From: DASYHS01 sp035998295
Lineage (GTDB): Bacteria > Pseudomonadota > Alphaproteobacteria > Azospirillales > Azospirillaceae
Direction: 5' to 3'
Length of the DNA: 45,207 nucleotides
NCBI RefSeq assembly: GCF_035998295.1
Contig: NZ_DASYHS010000113.1
Span: 1-45,207, forward strand
Numbering within the stretch: the first letter of the stretch is position 1; each line of letters begins with the position of its first letter. Positions 1 to 8,650 of this stretch are shown piece by piece. The notes under the pieces are model-generated. The model saw nothing but the letters and a program-made list of their open reading frames with translations. It was not told the DNA's origin and ran no database searches. Position numbers and translations under genes: made by a program.

Positions 1-381
1 GGCGCCGAGATCAACGAGGCGAAGAAGGTCCTCGCCTTCGAGGCGACCCGCCTGGCCCATGGCGCCGAAGCCGCGGAGCACGCCGCCGAAACCGCCCGGC
101 GAACCTTCGAGGAAGGGGCCGCCGCCGAAGGGCTCCCCAGCATCGACGTCGCCATGGCCGATCTCGAAACCGGCGTTCCCGTCGTCGACCTGCTGGTGCG
201 GACGGGACTGGCCGCCAGCAAGGGAGAGGCACGGCGCCTGATCCGCGGAGCCGGCGCCCGTCTCAACGACGCCGCGGTGACGGACGAGGCGGCCCTGGTC
301 GGGACCGGCGACCTCGACTCCGGCGGGATCGCCAAGCTGTCGGCCGGCAGGAAGCGGCACGCCCTCGTCCGCGGAGCCTGA
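1..381 (+). CDS. tyrS: Tyrosyl-tRNA synthetase, C-terminal fragment
   Basis: This is the 3' end of a gene that begins before the window; the reading frame is open from base 1 and stops with TGA at 379-381. The last 126 residues contain the end of the class I synthetase body (an EINEAKK...LAFEATRLAHG stretch typical of bacterial TyrRS) and then an S4 RNA-binding domain, recognisable from VDLLVRTGLAASKGEARRL followed by a short basic tail. TyrRS charges tRNA-Tyr with tyrosine in the cytoplasm; the S4 domain helps bind the tRNA. The gene converges on the AsmA-like gene with only 11 bases between the stops, and I see no hairpin terminator in the gap. The catalytic HIGH and KMSKS motifs lie outside the window, so the identification rests on the C-terminal part only. 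Confidence 0.9.
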   Translation, partial: GAEINEAKKVLAFEATRLAHGAEAAEHAAETARRTFEEGAAAEGLPSIDVAMADLETGVPVVDLLVRTGLAASKGEARRLIRGAGARLNDAAVTDEAALVGTGDLDSGGIAKLSAGRKRHALVRGA

Positions 382-392
382 TACCGGCCCGG

Positions 393-3300
393 TCAGCCCC
401 GAGGGTGCATCTCGTCGGGCGGGACCGGGGCCGGGGCCGGATCTCCGGGCGCCGGGCCCAGGAAGAACAGGGTGCGCAGAAAGCCCGGCGCAAGGACCGC
501 CAGCGGATTGACGGTGACGCGCGGGTCCGCGATCGGCCCGGCGACCGCGTAGGTGAATGCGAAGACCCCCTGCCCTTCGCCGCCGGTCAACAGCTGCCCC
601 AGGAGCGGGATCGCCCCGATGACCCGGTTGACGCCGTAGACCGGGACGATCGTCCCTTGGACGTCGACCGTATCGGCATCGAGGTCCGCGATGCCCTCAA
701 GCGTCAGCCCGAGCGCGGCACCGGACGTCCGCATCTCGGAGATTTGGACCTCGCCGCCTTCGTAGCGCCATTTGCCGATCAGGCGCTTGAAGTTGATCCC
801 TTTGCCTTCCACCAGTTCGGCGAAGCCCGTAGGCGACGCCGCGTTCAGCAGGCGTGCCAATACCGGGGCGTCCAGCAGCACGAAGTCGGTCATCTCCACG
901 CCGCCTTCGAGAGGGGCTTGCGGATCGTCCGCCGGCGCCGTCGCGTCGAGCACGAGATCGCCACCCTGCATCGACCCGAAGAAGCCGAGCGCGCGGAGTA
1001 CCGCTCCGGCGTTCCCGGTCTGGAAGCGGAGCCGCCGAAGCGCTCCCTCGGGTCCGTAGCGCAGCATCACGGGCGTGGCGGACCCGACCCGGCCGTCGAC
1101 CTGGACCCGGGTCCAGCGGCTGCCGTCGTTGGCGGCCTCGGCAACGACGTCGCGCAGTTCCTGGTCCTCTCCGAGCACGACGCGTTCCAGGCGGGCCGAA
1201 AGCTCGAACGGCACCCCGGGTTCACCCGCGTCCTCCGCCGGGTCGGGCTCGGCGTCGCGCGCTTCCATCACCGGACCGAGGTCCAGGGCCGGGCCGACGA
1301 GCGACATCCGCCACGTCCCGTCCGGCCGCCGATCCGCGTCGAGGCGCAGATGCGTGGCGCCGACACGCACCTCGTCCAGGTTCACCGCCTGCACGCGTCC
1401 TCCCTCCCCGAGGCCGGCACTGCCACGCGCATCGAGCCCCGGCCCCCGCAGCACGAAGGCCGCCACGCGTACCGGTGCGCCTCGTTCGAACAGGACGGTC
1501 GCCTCTGCCGAGGCGGGAACGCCCGGGGACTTCGACCAGCCGAGGCTCCCGGCATCCAGCTCCGCTCCGGCCAAGTCCATGCGCGCCGTGAGCGTCGCCG
1601 GCCCGCTTTTCGGCACCACGTACTCCGCATCGACCGCGACCGGGCCGGCAACCCAGGGCTCCACGTCGAGGCCGAGCACCCTGCGGTCTTCCGCGGACGT
1701 CACTCCGGCGACGGTGATCCGGGACACGATCCCCTTCCGGGGAACGAAATGCTCCCGCCAGGCGACCGTGGCGGGGATGCCGTCGACGCGCGCGGTGCCT
1801 TCGATGTGGATGCCGCCCGGATCGAGGGCCAGCGTCAGGTCCCCGTCCGAGATCCTGCGGCCGGCCGGCACGCCGTCGACGGTGACGTCCGAGAGCTTCG
1901 CCTTCGCTCCGAACACGACGTCGTCGATGCTGACGTCCTTCAGCAGCGGGAAGGCGAAGGTCACCGTTCCCGCCGCGCGGCCCGAAGCCGCCGCGGGGTC
2001 CAGTCCCAGCCGCGCCGGATACCCCAGCGGCGGCATGTCCAGCACGGCGAGGATGGACCTTACCGGCCCGGACAGCGGCACCTCGATGTCGATGGCCTCG
2101 TTGCCGCCGTCCAGCCCCGTGATCGACACGCGCGAGCGTCCGACCGCGACGTCGCGGAGCTTTCCTCCGTCGAGGGAGAGATCCATGCGCGTCGTATCGA
2201 AGGTTGCGACGCCGCTCACTCCGGTGACCGGCGGCAATTCGCCGAAATAGCGGACGTCGACGCCGGCGACCCGGATCTCGCCGTCGAGGGCGCGGATCTC
2301 AGCATCCTCCGGGCGGTCCGCCGGGAAGATCGCGGCAAAGGTCGCGGTGGCCCGTTCGGCCATGCCTCCGGACAGATTGGCGAGAATCCACTGCCGCGGG
2401 TTCCGGGCGACTTTCGGGGGCCATAGCCGCTCCAGCTCGCCGACCGGCACGCCCGCCACTTCAGCATCCCCGCGGACATCGATCCGGCCGCCCCCGAGAT
2501 CGACCAGCGTGGCGGCCAGCCTGGCCGTCGGCCCCCCCAGATCCGCGAACACGTCGTCCAGCACGACCATCCCTCGCGCGGCGTCGAACCGGCCCCGCAG
2601 CTCGGCGAAGGGGAGGTGCTGCGGCGCGTCGTACAGCTGAGGAAGATCCAGCACCCCGTCGCGCCCGGTGAGATGGACCGTACCCTCGGTGATCCGGAAC
2701 GCCCGGTCGAACCGCGCGGTGGCCGTGCCGCCCATCAGCATCGACACGGCCGAAAGCGGCTCGAGTGCGCGGGCGCGCGGCGCCAGTTCGCGCAGGTCGA
2801 GGTTCTCCACCCTTGCATTCACGACCGTCGACCCGTCGCCGGCGCGATGGCGCAGATCGGCCGTCAGCCGCGCGGTGCGGACCCCCGTCAGGACGTCCAG
2901 CAGCGCGAACCCGCCGAGGCCGGCCTCGTCCCGGCGCAGCGCCAAGTCGGCGCGCGGCGCATGCCAGACCTGGCCGTGCTCATCGTCCTCGACGACCAGC
3001 GCCGCGGCCGAGACGCTGATCTCCCGCAGTTCCGAGAGCGGCCCCCGGGCTTGCCCCGGCGGGCGCTGCAGCGCATCGAGCAGCTCGCGAACGACGGTCG
3101 TGCCCGAAGCGGTGGGCTCCGCGCCCATGGTATCGGCAACGTCGAATTGGAAACGGCCGTCAGCGGTGCGAACGATCCGCAGGCTGGGACGGATCAGGAC
3201 CAGCCGGGTCGGCGCGAACTCGCCTCGCAGCGCCCGCCGCAGATCCAGGCTGATCCCCATCTCCGGGACCGAGGCGACCGGCGCGTCACTCCGGTCGTAG

Positions 3301-3542
3301 ACCCTGACCGAGCGGGCGCGCAGCTCGAACGGCTCGGAGAAGCCGCCCCAGGTGATCTCGGTGCCGCCGATGTCGGTGCGGATGTCCGCGGCGGCGAGCG
3401 CGCGCTCGATCGCGGGTGTCAGGAAGTCGGCACGCAGCGGGCCTTGCGCGATGCGCCACACGAACAGGCCGGCCAGGATCGCGAGTGCCGCAAGGCCGGC
3501 TCCCAGGATCTCGACCAGGACCTTGGCGGCAGGGCGGATCAA
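393..3542 (-). CDS. AsmA/YhdP-like envelope protein (DUF3971 type)
   Basis: A 1049-residue protein with one N-terminal membrane anchor (about residues 8-29) and a long, presumably periplasmic, beta-rich remainder with many alternating Asp/Gly/Val repeats. The N-terminal half resembles DUF3971 and the C-terminal 250 residues an AsmA-like domain (for example GGDLVLDATAP, followed by a 'FAELVEGKGINFKRL' segment that recurs in this family). AsmA/YhdP/TamB relatives are thought to be bridge-like proteins moving phospholipid between inner and outer membrane; YhdP of E. coli is about 1270 residues, so this one is somewhat short. The gene is divergent from glnE with 84 bases between the starts. Family assignment is from sequence character; the lipid-transport role is family knowledge and not shown here. 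Confidence 0.75.
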   Translation of the reverse strand: MIRPAAKVLVEILGAGLAALAILAGLFVWRIAQGPLRADFLTPAIERALAAADIRTDIGGTEITWGGFSEPFELRARSVRVYDRSDAPVASVPEMGISLDLRRALRGEFAPTRLVLIRPSLRIVRTADGRFQFDVADTMGAEPTASGTTVVRELLDALQRPPGQARGPLSELREISVSAAALVVEDDEHGQVWHAPRADLALRRDEAGLGGFALLDVLTGVRTARLTADLRHRAGDGSTVVNARVENLDLRELAPRARALEPLSAVSMLMGGTATARFDRAFRITEGTVHLTGRDGVLDLPQLYDAPQHLPFAELRGRFDAARGMVVLDDVFADLGGPTARLAATLVDLGGGRIDVRGDAEVAGVPVGELERLWPPKVARNPRQWILANLSGGMAERATATFAAIFPADRPEDAEIRALDGEIRVAGVDVRYFGELPPVTGVSGVATFDTTRMDLSLDGGKLRDVAVGRSRVSITGLDGGNEAIDIEVPLSGPVRSILAVLDMPPLGYPARLGLDPAAASGRAAGTVTFAFPLLKDVSIDDVVFGAKAKLSDVTVDGVPAGRRISDGDLTLALDPGGIHIEGTARVDGIPATVAWREHFVPRKGIVSRITVAGVTSAEDRRVLGLDVEPWVAGPVAVDAEYVVPKSGPATLTARMDLAGAELDAGSLGWSKSPGVPASAEATVLFERGAPVRVAAFVLRGPGLDARGSAGLGEGGRVQAVNLDEVRVGATHLRLDADRRPDGTWRMSLVGPALDLGPVMEARDAEPDPAEDAGEPGVPFELSARLERVVLGEDQELRDVVAEAANDGSRWTRVQVDGRVGSATPVMLRYGPEGALRRLRFQTGNAGAVLRALGFFGSMQGGDLVLDATAPADDPQAPLEGGVEMTDFVLLDAPVLARLLNAASPTGFAELVEGKGINFKRLIGKWRYEGGEVQISEMRTSGAALGLTLEGIADLDADTVDVQGTIVPVYGVNRVIGAIPLLGQLLTGGEGQGVFAFTYAVAGPIADPRVTVNPLAVLAPGFLRTLFFLGPAPGDPAPAPVPPDEMHPRG

Positions 3543-3626
3543 GGAGCCCGGACCCCAACCCGGTTGACCACGTCCGGCACCCGGCGCATCGTCGCCCGAT
3601 GCCCCGTCCGAGAAAGACCGTCATCC

Positions 3627-6599
3627 GTGTGGGTCGAATTCCCCTCTCTCCCGAAGCCGAGCGACCCTGCCGCCGCCAAGCTGGGCCTGGAGCACTGGCA
3701 CGAGCGCGCGGCCCGCATCGATGACGCCGCCGTGCGCAGCTTCGCCGAAGCCTTCGCAGCCGCCCCGGAAGGGCGCGCCGTGCTCGACGCGGTGTTCGGC
3801 AACAGCCCGCACCTGACCCAGAGCCTCGTGCTCGACCTGCCCTTCGCCAAGCGCCTGTTCGAGGAGGGATGCGACGCCCTCTTCCCCGCCCTGATGGCGG
3901 AACTGCGCGCGGCCCATTCCCACGAACGCGACACCACCCGGCTGATGTCCGGCCTGCGGATCGCGAAGCGGCGCGCAGCGCTGCTGATCGCGCTCGCCGA
4001 CATCGGCGGGCTGTGGCCGCTGGAGCGCGTCACCGCCGCCCTGTCCGAGCTTGCGGAGACCGCGCTGCGCCTCGCGGCGGCGCATCTCCTGCGCAAGGCC
4101 GGCGAGGCGGGCGCGCTCGTCCTGCCCGATCCAGAGGATCCGACGCGGGGGACCGGGCTCATCGTTCTTGGCATGGGCAAACTCGGGGCGCGCGAACTGA
4201 ACTACTCGAGTGACATCGACCTGATCGTCCTCTACGACGACCAGGTGGTCCAGACGGCCCAGCCGGAGACGATGGCGAGGACGTTCATCCGCCTGGCGCG
4301 CGACCTCTGCCGCATTATGGAGGAACGCACCAAGGACGGCTACGTCTTCCGCACCGACCTGCGGCTGCGCCCCGACCCGGGTGCGACGCCGCTCGCGGTG
4401 TCGGTCTCCGCAGCCGAGGCCTACTATGGCAGCCTGGGACAGAACTGGGAACGGGCCGCGATGATCAAGGCGCGCCCCGTGGCCGGCGACGCCGACGCCG
4501 CGAAGCATCTCCTCGACGTGCTCGGCAGCTTCGTGTGGCGGCGGAACCTGGATTTCGCGGCCATCCAGGACATCCATTCGATCAAGCGGCAGATCAACGC
4601 CCATCGCGGCTTCAAGACGGCGGCGATCGAGGGACACAACGTCAAGATCGGCCGCGGCGGCATCCGGGAGATCGAGTTCTTCGCCCAGACCCAGCAACTG
4701 ATCTTCGGCGGGCGCGACCCGACCCTGCGCAAGAGCGGCACCCGGGCGGCGCTGCGCGCCCTGGTCGAAGCAGGCCGTGTCGAGGCGTCGACGGCCGACG
4801 CGCTGACGGGAGCGTACGGGCTGCTTCGCCGCGTCGAGCACCGCGTCCAGATGATCGAGGATCAGCAGACCCACCAGCTTCCGTCCGACGAGGCCGGAGT
4901 GGCCCGCCTCGCGACCTTCCTCGGCTACGACAGCGCGTCGGCATTCCGGGACGCGCTCTCCGCGACCCTGTCGCTGGTGCAGGAGCACTACGCGGCGCTG
5001 TTCGAGGAGGCGCCGCCGCTCTCGGGGCCGGGCAATCTCGTCTTCACCGGCACCGAGGACGACCCCGAGACGCTGGCGACGCTGCAGCGCCTCGGCTTCC
5101 GCAACCCGGCCGGGGTCTCGGCGACCATCCGCGGCTGGCACCACGGCCGCTACAAGGCGACCCGCAGCACGCGGGCGCGCGAACTGCTCACCGAGCTCGG
5201 GCCGACCTTGCTCGAGGCGCTGGGCCGGACGCCCAATCCCGACGACGCGTTCATGAAGTTCGATGAATTCCTGGGCCGCCTGCCCGCCGGCGTCCAGCTC
5301 TTCTCGATGTTCTACAGCAACCCGGCGCTGCTCGAGCTGGTCGCCGAGATCATGGGGACGGCGCCTCGTCTGGCGGAGGTGCTGGCCCGCTCGCCGGCAC
5401 TCCTCGACGCGGTGCTGACTCCCGATTTCTTCGGCCCCCTTGCCGACCGCGCACAGCTCCAGGGCGAGCTGGACACCGTGCTGTCGAGCGCCCGGAGCTT
5501 CGAGCAGGCGCTGGACATCGATCGCCGCTGGGCCAACGACCAGCGCTTCCGGGCAGGCGTCCACATCCTGCGCAACATCACCGGCGGCGATGCCTGCGGC
5601 CCGTTCCTCTCCGACGTCGCCGACCTGTCCGTCGGGGCGCTCGTCCCCCTGGTCCGCAGCGAGTTCGAGCGCCGGCACGGAACCTTCGGCGACGCCGCCG
5701 GCGCGGGCATGGTCGTCCTGGCGCTGGGCAAGCTGGGCAGCCGCCAGATGACGCTGCGCTCGGACCTGGACCTCATCACCGTCTACGACGTGCCCGACGG
5801 GGTCGGCGCGTCGGACGGGCCGAAACCGCTGACCCCGGCCGAGTACTACACCAAGCTGACGCAGCGCCTGATCAACGCGATCACCGCGCCGACCGGCGAG
5901 GGACAGCTCTACGAGGTCGACATGCGGCTGCGGCCGTCGGGCAATGCCGGCCCGCTCGCCGTCAGCTTCCCCGGCTTCGTCGCGTACCAGCGCGATTCGG
6001 CCTGGACCTGGGAACACATGGCGCTGACGCGCGCCCGCGTGATCCTCGGGCCCGACGCTCTCGCCGGCCGGCTCGCCGCCGCCATCCGCGACGTGCTGAC
6101 CCGGCCGCGCGACCCGGCGCGCCTGCTGCGCGACGTGGCCGAGATGCGCGGCAGGATCGAGCGGGAATTCGGCACCGACGACGTCTGGAACACGAAATAC
6201 GTGCGCGGCGGCCAGATCGACGCCAGCTTCATCGCCCAGTACCTGCAGCTGCGCCATGCCCACGACCATCCCGGGATTCTGAGTACCGACACGGCCACCG
6301 CGATCGGCAACCTGGCCGCGGCGGGCCTGCTGGACACCGGCATCGCGGCGGATCTGATCGATGCGTTGCGCATGTGGCGACGGATCCAGGGCTTCCTGCG
6401 GCTCACCACCGAGGGTCGCTTCGACGCGGCCAATGCCCCGGAAGGACTGCGCCGGGCGCTGACGCGCGCCGTTCTCGGACAGGACGCGGGGGATCTCGAG
6501 TTCTCCGGCCTGGAAACCCACGTCCGCAAAACCGCCGGGAGGGCGCATCGGCATTTCGCGTCCCTGGTCGAGGTCCCGGCCGCCGGGCTTGCCGGTTAG
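3627..6599 (+). CDS. glnE: Bifunctional glutamine synthetase adenylyltransferase/deadenylyltransferase
   Basis: A 990-residue protein if translation begins at the GTG at 3627, which follows a GAGAAAG-like ribosome site and gives the usual family length; the frame stays open far upstream only because the antisense strand of the previous gene lacks stops. Two nucleotidyltransferase domains are evident: GMGKLGARELNYSSDIDL at about residue 181 (deadenylylase half) and ALGKLGSRQMTLRSDLDL at about residue 699 (adenylylase half), each with the G-K-L-G and D-x-D metal-binding pattern, each followed by a helical PII-uridylyl-transferase-like bundle. GlnE reversibly adenylylates glutamine synthetase in response to PII and glutamine and so tunes nitrogen assimilation. 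The next gene starts 10 bases after the stop, suggesting co-transcription. Confidence 0.95.
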   Translation: MWVEFPSLPKPSDPAAAKLGLEHWHERAARIDDAAVRSFAEAFAAAPEGRAVLDAVFGNSPHLTQSLVLDLPFAKRLFEEGCDALFPALMAELRAAHSHERDTTRLMSGLRIAKRRAALLIALADIGGLWPLERVTAALSELAETALRLAAAHLLRKAGEAGALVLPDPEDPTRGTGLIVLGMGKLGARELNYSSDIDLIVLYDDQVVQTAQPETMARTFIRLARDLCRIMEERTKDGYVFRTDLRLRPDPGATPLAVSVSAAEAYYGSLGQNWERAAMIKARPVAGDADAAKHLLDVLGSFVWRRNLDFAAIQDIHSIKRQINAHRGFKTAAIEGHNVKIGRGGIREIEFFAQTQQLIFGGRDPTLRKSGTRAALRALVEAGRVEASTADALTGAYGLLRRVEHRVQMIEDQQTHQLPSDEAGVARLATFLGYDSASAFRDALSATLSLVQEHYAALFEEAPPLSGPGNLVFTGTEDDPETLATLQRLGFRNPAGVSATIRGWHHGRYKATRSTRARELLTELGPTLLEALGRTPNPDDAFMKFDEFLGRLPAGVQLFSMFYSNPALLELVAEIMGTAPRLAEVLARSPALLDAVLTPDFFGPLADRAQLQGELDTVLSSARSFEQALDIDRRWANDQRFRAGVHILRNITGGDACGPFLSDVADLSVGALVPLVRSEFERRHGTFGDAAGAGMVVLALGKLGSRQMTLRSDLDLITVYDVPDGVGASDGPKPLTPAEYYTKLTQRLINAITAPTGEGQLYEVDMRLRPSGNAGPLAVSFPGFVAYQRDSAWTWEHMALTRARVILGPDALAGRLAAAIRDVLTRPRDPARLLRDVAEMRGRIEREFGTDDVWNTKYVRGGQIDASFIAQYLQLRHAHDHPGILSTDTATAIGNLAAAGLLDTGIAADLIDALRMWRRIQGFLRLTTEGRFDAANAPEGLRRALTRAVLGQDAGDLEFSGLETHVRKTAGRAHRHFASLVEVPAAGLAG

Positions 6600-6609
6600 G
6601 CCGACGGGG

Positions 6610-7335
6610 ATGGTCCACCCGCCCTCGATCCTGGCGCTGGAGGAGCATGCCCTGGAGGCTTGGCCCGCGCTCGAGGCGGTCCGGTTCGGCGGCTGGTCGT
6701 TCCGCTTCGCCGAGGGCTATACCAAGCGCGCCAACTCAGCCAGCGCGCTGGCCCCGGATCGCCCGTTCGCCGAGATCCACCGCGAGGCGCTCCGGCGCTA
6801 CGCGGAGCGTGGGCTGCCGCCGATCTTCAGGATCGGTCCGCTCGCAGGGCCCGAACCGGACGGCACGCTCGACGCGCTCGGCTACCGTGCGCTGCGTCGC
6901 ACGCTCGTCCTCACGGCGCCGGTGCCCGACGTCCCGGCCGATGCCGCCGTAAGGATCGCGCCCGTTCCCGACGGCGGCTGGCTGAACGTCCACGATCCGG
7001 GGCGGCCCGCGGACCGGGACCTGCACGCGCGCATTCTCGCCGCGACGGAGCTGCCCGCCGCCCATGCCACGCTCCTCGAGGATGGACAGCCCGTCGCCTT
7101 CGGCCGCATCGTCGCCGGCCGCGGACTGGCCGGGCTGTTCAGCGTCCTCACGCTGCCGCGAGCGCGCGGCCGCGGAGCCGGACGGCGCGTCGTGGAGGCG
7201 CTGCTCGGCTGGGCGCACGGTCAGGGGGCTCGAACCGCCTACCTGCAGGTCGAGGCGGACAATGCGCCCGCTCTCGCCCTCTATCGCCGCCTCGGCTTCA
7301 CTGAAACTTACGGTTACCACTACCGGTTACCGTGA
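6610..7335 (+). CDS. GNAT family N-acetyltransferase
   Basis: A 241-residue protein. The start chosen is the ATG at 6610, 10 bases after the glnE stop and just behind a GACGGGG sequence; an ATG seven codons upstream would overlap glnE. The C-terminal 100 residues carry the acetyl-CoA-binding signature (LPRARGRGAGRRVVEALL, matching the R/Q-x-x-G-x-G/A loop) and the usual end pattern NAPALALYRRLGF...YHYR. The N-terminal 130 residues look like a second, degenerate GNAT fold, as in two-domain GNAT proteins. The acceptor substrate cannot be told from sequence. Position behind glnE suggests a shared transcript, but that is not evidence for a role in nitrogen control. Confidence 0.85.
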   Translation: MVHPPSILALEEHALEAWPALEAVRFGGWSFRFAEGYTKRANSASALAPDRPFAEIHREALRRYAERGLPPIFRIGPLAGPEPDGTLDALGYRALRRTLVLTAPVPDVPADAAVRIAPVPDGGWLNVHDPGRPADRDLHARILAATELPAAHATLLEDGQPVAFGRIVAGRGLAGLFSVLTLPRARGRGAGRRVVEALLGWAHGQGARTAYLQVEADNAPALALYRRLGFTETYGYHYRLP

Positions 7336-7403
7336 CGGTTGCAAAGCACCGCCGGATGGCCGAAACCTTTGCTCACGCCATCGAGACAGGAGCACCCCCG
7401 ACC

Positions 7404-7868
7404 ATGAGCATCGAGCCCGGCTCACCCGCCCCGGACTTCACCATGCCGACCGATGGTGGCGGCACTCTCAGCCTCGCGGGCCTGAGGGGCCGGAAGGTGA
7501 TCCTCTACTTCTATCCCAAGGACGACACCTCGGGCTGCACCAAGGAAGCCTGCGGCTTCCGCGACCTCCTTCCCGATTTCACCGGCACCGACGCCGTGGT
7601 CGTCGGCGTGTCCAAGGACGGCGTCGCCAGCCACGACAAGTTCAAGGGCAAGTACGACCTGCCCTTCACGCTCGCCTCCGACCAGGGGGGAGACGTCTGC
7701 GAGCGCTACGGCGTCTGGGTCGAGAAAAGCATGTACGGCCGCAAGTACATGGGGATCGACCGGGCGACCTTCCTGATCGACGGCGACGGCGTCGTCCGCC
7801 GCGTGTGGCGCAAAGTCAAGGTCCCGGGGCACGTCGAGGAGGTGCTGGAGGCCGCGCGCGCCCTCTGA
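7404..7868 (+). CDS. bcp: Thioredoxin-dependent thiol peroxidase (Bcp/PrxQ)
   Basis: A 154-residue peroxiredoxin of the PrxQ/Bcp class. The ATG at 7404 follows a CAGGAG site and gives the standard N-terminus (IEPGSPAPDF); a longer open frame from 7332 lacks family similarity. The motif FYPKDDTSGCTKEACGFRD carries the peroxidatic cysteine (C45) and, five residues on, the resolving cysteine (C50), the arrangement of atypical two-Cys Bcp enzymes. It reduces H2O2 and organic hydroperoxides in the cytoplasm with electrons from thioredoxin. It lies 68 bases after the GNAT gene in the same direction and may share its transcript or have its own promoter. It converges on the ParA-like gene. Confidence 0.94.
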   Translation: MSIEPGSPAPDFTMPTDGGGTLSLAGLRGRKVILYFYPKDDTSGCTKEACGFRDLLPDFTGTDAVVVGVSKDGVASHDKFKGKYDLPFTLASDQGGDVCERYGVWVEKSMYGRKYMGIDRATFLIDGDGVVRRVWRKVKVPGHVEEVLEAARAL

Positions 7869-7876
7869 ACACCCGC

Positions 7877-8536
7877 TCAGGAAAGCGCGCCGGACCGGGC
7901 GGAGCGCCCGACGCTCTCGCGAATCTCCGCCGAGAGGTCCCGGATCTCCTCGGCGGCGCGGGTGCGGCGGGCCTGCTCGGTGACGCCCAGCCCCTCGAAC
8001 AGGGCCGAGGCGAACTGGATGCGGTTACCTACCTGCGTGCGGGCTACGGGAGCGCCGAGGTCGCGGATGCGCCGTTCCAGCTCGTCGGCGAGGCGGGCGC
8101 GCGGCGGCACCCGGTTCACGACGATCAGCACCGGCACCTTCTCCTCCCGGGCGAGCGCCAGCGTCGGCTCCGTCGCCCACAGGTCCATCGGGCTCGGCTG
8201 CACCGGCACGACGACCAGGGTGGCGGAGCGGACCGCTATCCGGGCCTCCGTCTCGGCGTGCGGCGGGCTGTCGATGACGACGAAGTCGTGCTCGCGCGCC
8301 AGCCGCTCGACCTCGCGCTGGGTGCGCCAGCCGGTGATCTGGACGTGGCTGAGGCCGCCGTCCCCCCGCGCGGCCAGCCGGGTCTGGTACCAGCGCGACA
8401 GGCTCGCCTGCGGATCGATGTCGACGATGGCGACGCGACGTCCGCCTTCGGTCAAGGCGACCGCCAGATGCGCCGCCAACGTCGTCTTGCCCGCGCCGCC
8501 CTTCTGCTGGGCCACGGTGATGATCGCGCCCGCCAT
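7877..8536 (-). CDS. ParA/MinD-superfamily ATPase, orphan
   Basis: A 219-residue P-loop ATPase. The N-terminus holds the deviant Walker A motif KGGAGKTT with the signature lysine (residue 12), then VDIDPQASLSRWY and an FVVIDSPPH switch, all standard for small ParA proteins. The ATG at 8536 is preceded by a purine-rich GGAAGAGGAAG stretch. No parB-like gene or obvious parS cluster is in the window, and the protein lacks an N-terminal HTH, so it is probably not a chromosome-partition ParA but one of the orphan family members that position other cargo or regulate envelope processes. The function is unknown; only the biochemical class is secure. Confidence 0.85.
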   Translation of the reverse strand: MAGAIITVAQQKGGAGKTTLAAHLAVALTEGGRRVAIVDIDPQASLSRWYQTRLAARGDGGLSHVQITGWRTQREVERLAREHDFVVIDSPPHAETEARIAVRSATLVVVPVQPSPMDLWATEPTLALAREEKVPVLIVVNRVPPRARLADELERRIRDLGAPVARTQVGNRIQFASALFEGLGVTEQARRTRAAEEIRDLSAEIRESVGRSARSGALS

Positions 8537-8585
8537 GCTTCTTCCTCTTCCTTCGCTCGCCCCGTCGCCGAGCAGTGTGCCCGTC

Positions 8586-8625
8586 CGTTCGCAATCCGCC
8601 AAGGACGCCGTCGCACTTGCGAACG
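8586..8625. promoter_or_regulatory. 9-bp inverted repeat between parA-like gene and tsaC, with promoter-like boxes
   Basis: The two perfect arms CGTTCGCAA (8586-8594) and TTGCGAACG (8617-8625) are 31 bases apart centre to centre, close to three helical turns, in the 114-base gap between divergent genes. The right arm includes TTGCGA, which with TACAAC at 8639-8644 (16-base spacing) could form a weak sigma-70 promoter for tsaC. That it is an operator is inference from symmetry and position. Confidence 0.35.
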
Positions 8626-8650
8626 CCGGGGAAAGCACTACAACACGTCC

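Noticed and set aside
405..2426. 673-codon open frame on the plus strand inside the AsmA-like gene
   Set aside because: It is an antisense shadow: Arg/Gly/Asp-rich low-complexity product, no family pattern, and the opposite frame is a clear gene. Long shadows are expected at this G+C.
2616..3626. Upstream extension of the glnE frame
   Set aside because: The extra 337 residues are antisense to the AsmA-like gene and have no GlnE similarity; family length fits the GTG at 3627.
3621..6554. 977-codon minus-strand frame opposite glnE
   Set aside because: Arg/Gln/Glu-rich shadow without domains; the plus strand has both catalytic motifs of GlnE.
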